Shown here: piece by piece, positions 8,019-15,367 of the stretch
Layout of the letters: every line of letters begins with the position of its first letter
Position numbering within the stretch: position 1 is the first letter of the stretch
DNA from: an uncultured Dehalococcoidia bacterium
GTDB lineage: Bacteria > Chloroflexota > Dehalococcoidia > Lucifugimonadales > GCA-2712585
Assembly: GCA_958295715.1 (NCBI GenBank)
Contig: OY282371.1
Coordinates: 62,001-126,000 of the forward strand
Length of the DNA stretch: 64,000 nucleotides
Direction of reading: 5' to 3'
Program-made: the position numbers and the translations under genes
Notes under the pieces: generated by a model
The model's database searches: none
Told to the model about the DNA's origin: nothing
What the model saw: the letters and a program-made list of their open reading frames with translations, nothing else

Positions 8019-9061
8019 GGGACCACCTCCACCGGCCGCGCCCCGGCCTCCAGGACCTCGCCTATGACCACGGAACCCTCCACGCCTTCGGCCTCCAACT
8101 GCCGCAGCAGGGCCTCGGCCTTGGATTTGGGCGTCGATATGAGCAGTCCGCCGGAGGTCTGAGCGTCGCAGAGGAGGAGCCGCTGGCGCGGGGTGACGTC
8201 GCGATGCCACGTCGTCGTCGGCTCCGCGCCTTCCAGGTTCCGGTGGGTGCCGCCGGGAGCGACGCCCCGCTCCAGCAGCGACAGGACGCCGGGGATGACC
8301 GGGACCCGGGACACGCTGACGCGGCCCCGCGCGCCGCTGGCCGCCATCATTCCCCTGAGATGCCCAATCAGCCCGAAGCCCGTCACGTCGGTGGCGGCGT
8401 TGGCGCCGACCTTCATCATGGCCCGCGAGGCGGCGGCGTTGAGCTGCGACATCACCCGCACGGCATCCTCCAAGACCGGCGCATCGGCGACCCCCTGCTT
8501 CCCGGCGGTGGTTATGACGCCGGTTCCCAGGGGCTTGGTGAGGACCAGGGCGTCGCCCGGCCTGGCGCCGGCGTTGGTTACCTGCTCGCCGGGGCGGGTC
8601 AGTCCCACCACGGCCAGGCCGTACTTCGGCTCCTTGTCGTCCACCGTGTGGCCCCCCGCTATCACGCACCCGGCCTCCTGGGCCTTGGCGTAGCCGCCGC
8701 GGAGTATCTCCGTAAGTATCTCCTTGGGAAGGTCGGCGGGGAAGCCGACTATGTTCAGGGCGACGAGGGGAACGCCCCCCATGGCGTAAACGTCGCTGAA
8801 GGAGTTGGCGGCCGCCACGGCTCCAAAAGAGAAGGGGTCGTCGACCACCGGCGGGAAGAAGTCCACGGTGAAAATCAACCCCTGCTGGGGGTTCAGCTGG
8901 TAGACGGCGGCGTCGTCGCCGGACTCGAACCCCACCAGCAGGTTGGGGTCCGCCATTTGGGGGAGCTTCTCCAAGACCTGGACCAGGTCTTCATGGCTAA
9001 ACTTGGAGGCTCAACCGGCGCAGTTGGCGAGGGACGTTAGACGAATGCTTTTAGTCTGCAT
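8015..9061 (-). CDS. selD: Selenide, water dikinase SelD, selenocysteine-containing
   Basis: 348 residues when the TGA at 9011-9013 is read as selenocysteine. SelD makes selenophosphate from selenide and ATP for Sec-tRNA and selenouridine synthesis. Without readthrough the longest frame would begin at a TTG at 8974 and lack the catalytic N-terminus. With it the protein starts at the ATG 9061 behind AGAGGA and reads RLTSLANCAGUASKFS, placing Sec17 and Lys20 at the positions of the catalytic Cys17 and Lys20 of E. coli SelD. GFESGDDAAVY, TVDFFPPVVDD, GGHTVDD, TDVTGFGLIGHL and CDAQTSGG follow as expected. A hairpin fitting a bacterial SECIS lies just after the TGA. It is convergent with thiS and divergent from tRNA-Asn. 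Confidence 0.93.
8973..8991 (-). promoter_or_regulatory. SECIS-like hairpin in selD
   Basis: On the minus strand AAGACCTG and CAGGTCTT form a perfect 8-bp stem closing GTC, so the apex reads GGUC if the top pair opens. It begins about 19 bases after the UGA (9013-9011). Apical G and U in the loop and this distance fit bacterial SelB-recognised SECIS elements. CTCCAA and TTGGAG flank it and can extend the stem. Confidence 0.7.
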
Positions 9062-9166
9062 AAGGGTTCCTCTCTAAGGCTGAATCCATTATAGCGCCAT
9101 GCCATCCGTATTGAGGAGAGCCTGCGCTGGTGGTACAATCCAAAGGTGGCGGAAACCCGCCGTCGT

Positions 9167-9242
<76 letters not shown>

Positions 9243-9288
9243 GTCCCATCGCCGCCGAACGCAGGCGCGCACAATTAGCGCCTCTTCC

Positions 9289-9374
9289 TTGACCATGCCC
9301 TTCGCGTGGGAATGACCATCTTTTACGCGGGCCCTTGTGGTAACATTAGGCGAGACCTTCCCCCAGGAGGCCCT
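9289..9374 (+). promoter_or_regulatory. Conserved upstream block of the first TPR gene
   Basis: This 86-base block up to the start codon is nearly the same as 15282-15367 before the second TPR gene and has the same length. It contains TGTGG-TAACAT (9336-9346), a possible extended -10, and ends with an AGGAGG ribosome binding site. No good -35 lies 17 bases upstream of it. Confidence 0.5.
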
Positions 9375-12080
9375 ATGTCATTCTGGTCGACAAACCCTGA
9401 AAATCCCTCACTAGCCCAAGCTAAAGAGGCTGCCGCCTACGCCGACCGGGGAGGCGTCTATCACGAAAAGGGCGAATACGATGAGGCCATTCAGTACTAC
9501 GACATAGCCATCGCCCTCAACCCGACGGACGCTAAAATCTACGCTGTCCGTGGGATCGCCTATCATGAAAAGGGCGAGTGTGACAGGGCCATTCATGACT
9601 ACGACAAAGCTATCGCGCTCAATCCAACGAATGCTGACTTCTACGCTGGTCGGGGAGGCGCCTACAGTCAAAAGGGCGAGTATGACAAAGCCATACGGGA
9701 CTATGACAGGGCCATCGCTCTAGATCCAACGGACGATGCCGCCTACGGGGCTCGGGGATATGCCTACATTCAAAGGGGCGAGTACGACAGGGCCATTCAG
9801 GACCTGGATAGGGCCATCGCGCTCAATCCAACGGACGATGCCGCCTATTTTAATCGGGGACTGGTCTATGCCGAGAAGGGCGAGCACGACAAGGCCATAC
9901 AAGACTACGACAGGGCTATAGATCTCAATCCATCGGATGATAGAGCCTACGCCGGTCGGGCACTGGGCTATGCCGAGAAGGGCGAGCACGATAAGGCCAT
10001 ACGGGACTACGACAAAGCTATCGCGCTCAATCCGACTAGCACTGTCGCCTACGCCGGTCGGGGACTGGTCTATGACAATGAGGGGGACTACGACAGGGCC
10101 ATACAGGACTATGACATGGTCATTGCGCTAGATCCATCGCATGCTAGAGTTTACATTAGTCGGGGACTAGTCTATGTGCAAAAGGGCAAGCACGACAAAG
10201 CCATTCAGGACTACGACAGGGCCATTGCGCTAGATCCAACGGACCCTGACGCCTACTACAATCGGGGACTGCTCTATGCCGAGAAGGGCGAGCACGACAA
10301 GGCCATTCAGGACTACGACAGGGTTATCGCACTCGACCCAACGGACGCTGACGCCTATTACAATCGGGGAATGGCCTACGATGAAAAGGGCGACTTAGAC
10401 AGGGCTATTCTGGACTTTGATGAAGCCATAGCCATCAATCCAAAGCACGCTTTCGCCTACAGGTTTCGGGGAGGCGCCTACGAGAAAAAGGGCGAGCACG
10501 ACAAGGCCATTCAGGACTACGACAAAGCCATAGCACTAGATCCGACGGACGCTTACACCTATTACAATCGGGGAGCCGCCTACGACGAGAAGGGCGAGCA
10601 CGACAGGGCTATACAGGACTACGACAAAGCCATAGCACTAGATCCGACGGACGCTGCCGCCCACAACAATCGGGGAATCTCCTTCAGCCATAAGGGCGAG
10701 TACGATAAGGCCATTGAGGACTTCAACAGGGCGATATCACTCAACCCAACGGACGCTAAAGCCTATCACAATCGGGGAGTCGCCCACCTTAGAAAGGATG
10801 AGTACGACAGAGCGATACAGGATCTCGACAGAGCCATCGCGCTCAACCCGAAGGACGCTGTCTTTTATTCCAATCGGGGAAGCGCCCGCGCTAAAAAGGG
10901 CGAGCACGACAGAGCCATTCAGGACTACGACAGGGCCATCGCTATAGATCCAAAAGACGCCGTATCCTATGGTTTTCGGGGAGTCGCCTACCTTAGAAAG
11001 GACGAGCACAACAGGGCGATGCAGGACCTCGACAGGGCCATCGTTCTAGACCCAAAGGACTCTGTTGCCTACTACAATCGGGGAGGAGTCTACGAGAAAA
11101 AGGGTGAGTACGACAGGGCCATTCAGGACTATGACAGGGTCATTGCTCTAGATCCAAAAGACCCTGATGCCTATTCCAATCGGGGAAGCGCTTACGGTCA
11201 AAAGGGCGAGTACGATAAGGCCATTCAGAATCTCGATAGAGCCATCGCCCTCAATCCAAAGGACGCTTACGCCTATTCCAACCGGGGAGTCGCCTACCTT
11301 AGAAAGGACGAGTACGACAGAGCGATACAGGATCTCGACAGAGCCATCGTGCTCAATCCAAAGGCCGCTGTCTTTTATTCCAATCGGGGAAACGCCTACG
11401 CTAAGAATGGCGAGCACGACAGTGCCATTCAGGACTACGACAGGGCCATCGCTATAGACCCAGAGGACGCTGTGTCCTATGGTTTTCGGGGCGTCGCCTA
11501 CCTTAGAAAGGACGAGCGCGACAGAGCGATGCAGGATCTCGACAGGGCCATCGCGCTAGACCCAAAGGACACCGATGCCTATTACAATCGGGGAACTGCC
11601 TACGGTCAAAATGGCGAGTACGACAAAGCCAAACAGGACTTCGATAAAGTCATCGCTCTAGATCCAACGGACGCTATCGCCTACGGGGCTCGGGGATTGG
11701 CCTATGATAAAATGGGCGAGTACGATAGGGCCATTCAGGACTATGACCGGGCTATATCACTTGATCCGACGGACGCTGTCTCCTACTACAATCGGGGAGG
11801 CGCCTACATTGAAAAGGGTGAGTACGATAGGGCTATACAGGACTATGATGAAGCCATCGCGCTCAGTCCAACGGACGCTGACGCCTACGCCGGTCGGGGA
11901 GAGGCTTACAACAATAAGGGCGAGTACGATAAGGCCATTCAGGACTGCGACAGGGCTATAACCCTTGACCCCAATAACGCAGACGCCCACCGAGTCAGGG
12001 GAGACGCCCACAAGAAACTTGGCAATGAGGAGAAGGCGGAGCAGGACTACCGGCGCGCCGCGGAGTTGGAGCGGGGCTAG
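9375..12080 (+). CDS. Giant tetratricopeptide repeat protein 1
   Basis: 901 residues made almost entirely of about 26 tandem 34-residue TPR units. The usual unit is A-Y-x-N-R-G-x-A-Y-x-x-K-G-E-Y-D-K-A-I-Q-D-Y-D-R-A-I-A-L-(N/D)-P-T-D. TPRs form a right-handed superhelix that binds peptides or proteins, so this is a scaffold of unknown partner. No signal peptide, membrane segment or enzymatic domain is seen; the short N-terminus (SFWSTNPENPSLAQ) and a final NNADAHRVRGDAHKKLGNEEKAEQDYRRAAELERG cap are the only non-repeat parts. The ATG at 9375 is chosen from AGGAGG directly upstream; a longer frame begins at 9306. The near-identical DNA units are prone to recombination. Its paralogue is at 15368. 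Confidence 0.9.
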   Translation: MSFWSTNPENPSLAQAKEAAAYADRGGVYHEKGEYDEAIQYYDIAIALNPTDAKIYAVRGIAYHEKGECDRAIHDYDKAIALNPTNADFYAGRGGAYSQKGEYDKAIRDYDRAIALDPTDDAAYGARGYAYIQRGEYDRAIQDLDRAIALNPTDDAAYFNRGLVYAEKGEHDKAIQDYDRAIDLNPSDDRAYAGRALGYAEKGEHDKAIRDYDKAIALNPTSTVAYAGRGLVYDNEGDYDRAIQDYDMVIALDPSHARVYISRGLVYVQKGKHDKAIQDYDRAIALDPTDPDAYYNRGLLYAEKGEHDKAIQDYDRVIALDPTDADAYYNRGMAYDEKGDLDRAILDFDEAIAINPKHAFAYRFRGGAYEKKGEHDKAIQDYDKAIALDPTDAYTYYNRGAAYDEKGEHDRAIQDYDKAIALDPTDAAAHNNRGISFSHKGEYDKAIEDFNRAISLNPTDAKAYHNRGVAHLRKDEYDRAIQDLDRAIALNPKDAVFYSNRGSARAKKGEHDRAIQDYDRAIAIDPKDAVSYGFRGVAYLRKDEHNRAMQDLDRAIVLDPKDSVAYYNRGGVYEKKGEYDRAIQDYDRVIALDPKDPDAYSNRGSAYGQKGEYDKAIQNLDRAIALNPKDAYAYSNRGVAYLRKDEYDRAIQDLDRAIVLNPKAAVFYSNRGNAYAKNGEHDSAIQDYDRAIAIDPEDAVSYGFRGVAYLRKDERDRAMQDLDRAIALDPKDTDAYYNRGTAYGQNGEYDKAKQDFDKVIALDPTDAIAYGARGLAYDKMGEYDRAIQDYDRAISLDPTDAVSYYNRGGAYIEKGEYDRAIQDYDEAIALSPTDADAYAGRGEAYNNKGEYDKAIQDCDRAITLDPNNADAHRVRGDAHKKLGNEEKAEQDYRRAAELERG

Positions 12081-12096
12081 CCGCCGCCCCACCTCA

Positions 12097-12411
12097 CTAC
12101 CGGACGGCTATCTCGCTGATGAGGAACCGCGGGTAGACGTTGGTATAGTTGCGAAAGTCGTCCTTCAACTCCTTGCCGTGCTCCTCCATCACCTGCCGGA
12201 GGTCCTCCTCCGAGGTCAGCGTAATGTAGGCGGCCACCTGATAGGGCGCCGGGGAGCCGGGCGCCTCGCCTTCCACCCCCTTATCTATCTCCCACCGCAG
12301 CACCGCGTCGCCAAACCGCTTCTTGGCCAGGGGGGTGTGGACGTTTACGTAGTAGTCCCAGTTGAACCTTGACCCCTTGAGGTTTGGATAGAGGACTGTG
12401 AGCCGTATCAT
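12097..12411 (-). CDS. EthD-like domain protein
   Basis: 104 residues of the dimeric alpha-beta barrel EthD family (MIRLTVLYPNLKGSRFNWDY, then VNVHTPLAKKRFG). Members are small cytoplasmic proteins; the name comes from a protein needed for ethyl tert-butyl ether degradation, but most have no known reaction. The sequence shows the family's Y-x-x-x-H-x-P-L motif. It is convergent with the TPR gene (16 bases) and no partner gene is evident. Confidence 0.8.
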   Translation of the reverse strand: MIRLTVLYPNLKGSRFNWDYYVNVHTPLAKKRFGDAVLRWEIDKGVEGEAPGSPAPYQVAAYITLTSEEDLRQVMEEHGKELKDDFRNYTNVYPRFLISEIAVR

Positions 12412-12489
12412 GTGGTTCCCTCCTAAACTGCCCGTAATCTTGCGCCTGCCTCTACATCATACATCGTAGGGGGTTGGAGTGGTGAGGCG

Positions 12490-13470
12490 TTAGAGGAACC
12501 TGAGTTGGATATTTTCGCGCCCGTTCTCCAGATGCTGGGCGTCGTACCCCTCGGCCCGCAGGCGCCGCGCCAGATGGGGGAAGCCGAAGACGGTGTATAC
12601 CCGCTTAGGACTCACCGCCTTCACGTAGTCGATAAGCTCGTTGTAGTCGGCGTGGTCGCTGAAGGGAAGGGCCTCGTCCGCGCCCAAGCGCCGCCGCGCG
12701 CCGTCGAGGACGGCCCAGCCCGACATGGCCATGTATCGCTTCCTGCGTATCCCCTTGAGGGCGGCGCGGGTCCGACGGCCGGGTGGAAACAGCAGCGTCT
12801 CCCCGTCGCGTAGGTCGCCCTGAAACGACCGGAAGCCGCCGGGAAACTTCACGCCCAACTCCTCGTGGCGGCGGGCCACCGCGTAGGCCCCCTCCTCCAG
12901 GGCCACCTCAAACCCCTCCGACAGCAGGTGATGCAGCAGTTCCTGGGCCTTCCCCATGCGGTAGGCGAGGACTACGGGAACGCATCCCGCGGCCAGCCAC
13001 CGGCGCAGCGTCGCGAAGAACCGGGCCAGGGTCTCCTCCTGGGGCGGGAAGACGTACTCCGGACTGCCGAAGGTCGACTCCATGATGAGGGTGTCGCAGG
13101 ACGCCGGCTCCAACGGCTCGGCGGTGGGGCTGGGCCTCACCCTGAAGTCGCCGGTGTAGAGGACGCGATGCCCCGACGCCTTGGATTCCACCAGGACCTG
13201 GGCCGACCCCAGGCAGTGCCCCGCCGGGTAGAGGGTTAGGGACCAGCTTGGCGCGTGGTGGGTGTCGCCGTACTCCAGGGCGCAGGGGTCCGAGCGTCGC
13301 AGCAGCTTAGACAGCAGCCCCAGGGTGGCCCCGGTCAGGATGGGCCTGTCGTGGGCCGCCGTGTGGTCGGCGTGGGCGTGGGAGATGCAGCTTACCGGCC
13401 GCTTCCGCCGCGAGTCGAGCCACAGGTCCGGCCCCGGCAGGTAGATGCCCCTGTCAAAGATAACGTCCAA
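12490..13470 (-). CDS. Metallo-beta-lactamase exonuclease-like protein
   Basis: 326 residues. The HxHxDH zinc motif is HAHADH, further ligands are probable in YPAGHCLGSAQ and YTGDFRV, and a late SDHADYNELIDYV matches motifs of the beta-CASP or archaeal mRNA 3'-end-processing-like nucleases. It resembles the putative exonuclease proteins that are often found with DNA ligases. Activity on RNA or DNA is inferred from family, not shown. It is cytoplasmic. The ATG at 13470 opens a typical N-terminus (MDVIFDRGIYLPGPDLWLDS). It is divergent from the DUF503 gene. Confidence 0.8.
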   Translation of the reverse strand: MDVIFDRGIYLPGPDLWLDSRRKRPVSCISHAHADHTAAHDRPILTGATLGLLSKLLRRSDPCALEYGDTHHAPSWSLTLYPAGHCLGSAQVLVESKASGHRVLYTGDFRVRPSPTAEPLEPASCDTLIMESTFGSPEYVFPPQEETLARFFATLRRWLAAGCVPVVLAYRMGKAQELLHHLLSEGFEVALEEGAYAVARRHEELGVKFPGGFRSFQGDLRDGETLLFPPGRRTRAALKGIRRKRYMAMSGWAVLDGARRRLGADEALPFSDHADYNELIDYVKAVSPKRVYTVFGFPHLARRLRAEGYDAQHLENGRENIQLRFL

Positions 13471-13649
13471 CGCCCCTCCCCAGCCGCCAGTCTAACGCGC
13501 GGAGCGGCGGCGCACAACGCGTTGCCCCGGGCCGGCGCCTCCACTATACTTCACCGCGCCGCCCGGCCAGGGGCGGGAAGCATCCTGGGAGGGGCGCGTT
13601 TGCCGTTGAACAACCCCGTTGCGCCGGTGGCCACGGCCCCGGTTCCCCA

Positions 13650-13943
13650 ATGAACGTTGCCCTCTGCCGCGTCACCCTGCGGCTCCACGGCGTCCACAGC
13701 CTGAAGGAGAAGCGGGGGATAGCCAGGTCCCTAATCGCGAGGGTTGGGCGCAAGTTCGGCGTCTCCGTCGCCGAGGTGGAGGATAACGACCTGTGGCAGC
13801 GGCTGACCCTCGGCGTCTCCTGCGTGAGCAACAGCGCGGCCCACGCCGGCCAGACCATTGATAGCGTTATAGAGTTCATAGCCGAGGGCCGGGGCGAAAC
13901 GGAGGTCATCGACTACGACGTGGAGATGGTGACCGTCTTCTAG
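13650..13943 (+). CDS. DUF503 family protein (YlxP-like)
   Basis: 97 residues, normal for the family. It begins NVALCRVTLRLHGVHSLKEK, with the conserved H-x-x-x-S-L-K-x-K-R, and continues with KFGVSVAEVEDNDLWQR and GVSCVSNSAAHA. DUF503 proteins are small alpha-beta proteins often near ribosome maturation genes (YlxP beside rbfA), but here no such neighbours exist. Function is unknown. Its last bases and stop are part of a 39-bp sequence repeated at 15225-15263. Confidence 0.88.
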   Translation: MNVALCRVTLRLHGVHSLKEKRGIARSLIARVGRKFGVSVAEVEDNDLWQRLTLGVSCVSNSAAHAGQTIDSVIEFIAEGRGETEVIDYDVEMVTVF

Positions 13944-13970
13944 CGGCCGGGGCGCCACGCCGGGCGGCCC
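13932..13970. repeat. 39-bp imperfect direct repeat, left copy
   Basis: Matches 15225-15263 at 36 of 39 positions. It contains the DUF503 stop codon (TTCTAG) and GCGGCCGGGGCG. The pair brackets about 1.25 kb carrying the two small membrane protein genes, as expected for a duplication or insertion with repeated ends. Confidence 0.75.
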
Positions 13971-14125
13971 TTCAGCAAATCTGCCTTCTCCCGACGAAGT
14001 CGGGAAGGATGGCGTGAGGGGATCTGTGAACGGGATGGCTCATACCAACGGGATGGAATCAGTCCAGGCGGTTACGACGATAATTCACCTGCGAAGGATG
14101 ACGCGCAACATCCCGATAGGAGGCG

Positions 14126-14617
14126 CTAATCAGGGTTTCCATCCTCCAAGAAGGGTATCGGCTCGTCAAACTTCTTCCCCTCCTTTTCAGCCGCCTTGCG
14201 CCGCTGATGCCACGCCCTTAATGCAGTTAGGATCTCCTCCCGGCCTTCCCTCCGGCCTTCCTCCCGGCGTTTTTCTCTTAGCTTTCTAGCTTTATCTAAC
14301 ACTACTTGAGAATACCCGAACACTATTCCGCCTCCTTCCGTTAATACCATCGCTACAGCCGCCGCCGCTATCGCTATCGGCGCAAGAGCAGCCCATATGG
14401 TTAAGAATGTGTCAAGACTGTCTTTAGCGTTCTCATTAGATAGCTCTTGCCATGTGAGTAGTGATGCGCCAAGAACCATTAGGACGGCAAAGACAATAAA
14501 GTAGACGTTCTTTGTTCCCTTCGATACGCTCCATATCGATTCTCTGTCGTTTTGTATCTCGCCGCCTATAGGCTTTGTGAGTGTTTGGGAATCTCGTCCT
14601 CCTCCGTAGTCAGGCAT
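14126..14617 (-). CDS. Two-TM protein with charged coiled-coil tail, copy A
   Basis: 163 residues. After a soluble N-terminus come DRESIWSVSKGTKN, TM1 (VYFIVFAVLMVLGASLLTW), a short loop (QELSNENAKDSLDTF), TM2 (LTIWAALAPIAIAAAAVAMV) and an Arg/Glu-rich helix (KARKLREKRREEGRREGREE), ending in DEPIPFLEDGNPD. The family is not recognised. The protein at 14689-15171 is a close paralogue and the flanking DNA is duplicated too. Both may be subunits of one membrane complex or redundant copies. Confidence 0.7.
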   Translation of the reverse strand: MPDYGGGRDSQTLTKPIGGEIQNDRESIWSVSKGTKNVYFIVFAVLMVLGASLLTWQELSNENAKDSLDTFLTIWAALAPIAIAAAAVAMVLTEGGGIVFGYSQVVLDKARKLREKRREEGRREGREEILTALRAWHQRRKAAEKEGKKFDEPIPFLEDGNPD

Positions 14618-14688
14618 CAGCGGTGGCCGAACCCGCCGGCGCTTTCAGGCTTTGCGAAGGATGACGCGCAACAGCCCGATAGAAGGGG

Positions 14689-15171
14689 CTAATCAGGGCT
14701 TCCATCCTCCAAGAAGGGTATCGGCTCGTCAAACTCCTTCCCCTCTTTTTCAGCCGCCTTGCGCCGCTCATGCCACGCCCTTAATGCAGTCCTGATCTCT
14801 TCCAGAGCTTCCCTCCGGCCTTCCTCCCGGCGTTTTTCTCTTAGCTGCCTAGTTTTTTCTCTTTCACGTTCAACTTTTTCAAACAATGCTTGAGAAAGCA
14901 CGAACATTACTAGACCTCCTTCCGTTAATACCATCGCTACAGCCGCCGACGCTATCGCTATTGGCGCAAGAGCAGCCCATATGGTTAAGAGTGTATCAAG
15001 GCTGTCTTTAGCGTTCGCATTAGATAGCTCTTGCCATGTGATTAGCGCCGCGCCAAGAACCATCAGGACGGCAAAGACAATAAAGTAGACGTTCTTTGTT
15101 CCCTTTGATACGCTCCATATCGATTCTCTGTCGTTATTTATCGCTGCGCCGCCATAGGGATAGATTATCAC
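14689..15171 (-). CDS. Two-TM protein with charged coiled-coil tail, copy B
   Basis: 160 residues, a tandem paralogue of the gene at 14126-14617 with the same two membrane segments, loop and tail. It has a somewhat longer coiled coil (VEREREKTRQLREKRREEG) and a shorter, different N-terminus (MIIYPYGGAAIN). The start is a GTG at 15171. The sequence downstream of its stop (14654-14720) repeats that downstream of copy A (14092-14157), so the duplication included the 3' flank. Function is unknown. Confidence 0.7.
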   Translation of the reverse strand: MIIYPYGGAAINNDRESIWSVSKGTKNVYFIVFAVLMVLGAALITWQELSNANAKDSLDTLLTIWAALAPIAIASAAVAMVLTEGGLVMFVLSQALFEKVEREREKTRQLREKRREEGRREALEEIRTALRAWHERRKAAEKEGKEFDEPIPFLEDGSPD

Positions 15172-15224
15172 AGCTTGAGCATACTTGAAACTGTTCTACC
15201 TAGTTGTTGAGTCTATCAAGCATA

Positions 15225-15263
15225 ACCATCTTCTAGCGGCCGGGGCGCAACGCCGGACGGCCC
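15225..15263. repeat. 39-bp imperfect direct repeat, right copy
   Basis: Near-copy of 13932-13970, the end of the DUF503 gene. Here it lies outside any gene, upstream of the second TPR gene, and marks the right edge of the duplicated or inserted segment. Confidence 0.75.
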
Positions 15264-15281
15264 GTAACTCCCCCCTCTCCC

Positions 15282-15367
15282 TTGACGATGCCTTTGCGCG
15301 GGAATGACCACTTTTTATGCCGGGCGCTTGTGGTAACATTAAGCAAGACCTGCCCACAGGAGGCCCG
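15282..15367 (+). promoter_or_regulatory. Conserved upstream block of the second TPR gene
   Basis: Same length as, and strongly similar to, 9289-9374. TGTGG-TAACAT at 15329-15339 and the AGGAGG site are identical in both. Shared regulation of the two TPR genes is likely. Confidence 0.5.

Noticed and set aside
8015-8974. SelD starting at the TTG at 8974
   Set aside because: That start removes the catalytic Sec/Cys-x-x-Lys region, which is present upstream in the same frame across a TGA.
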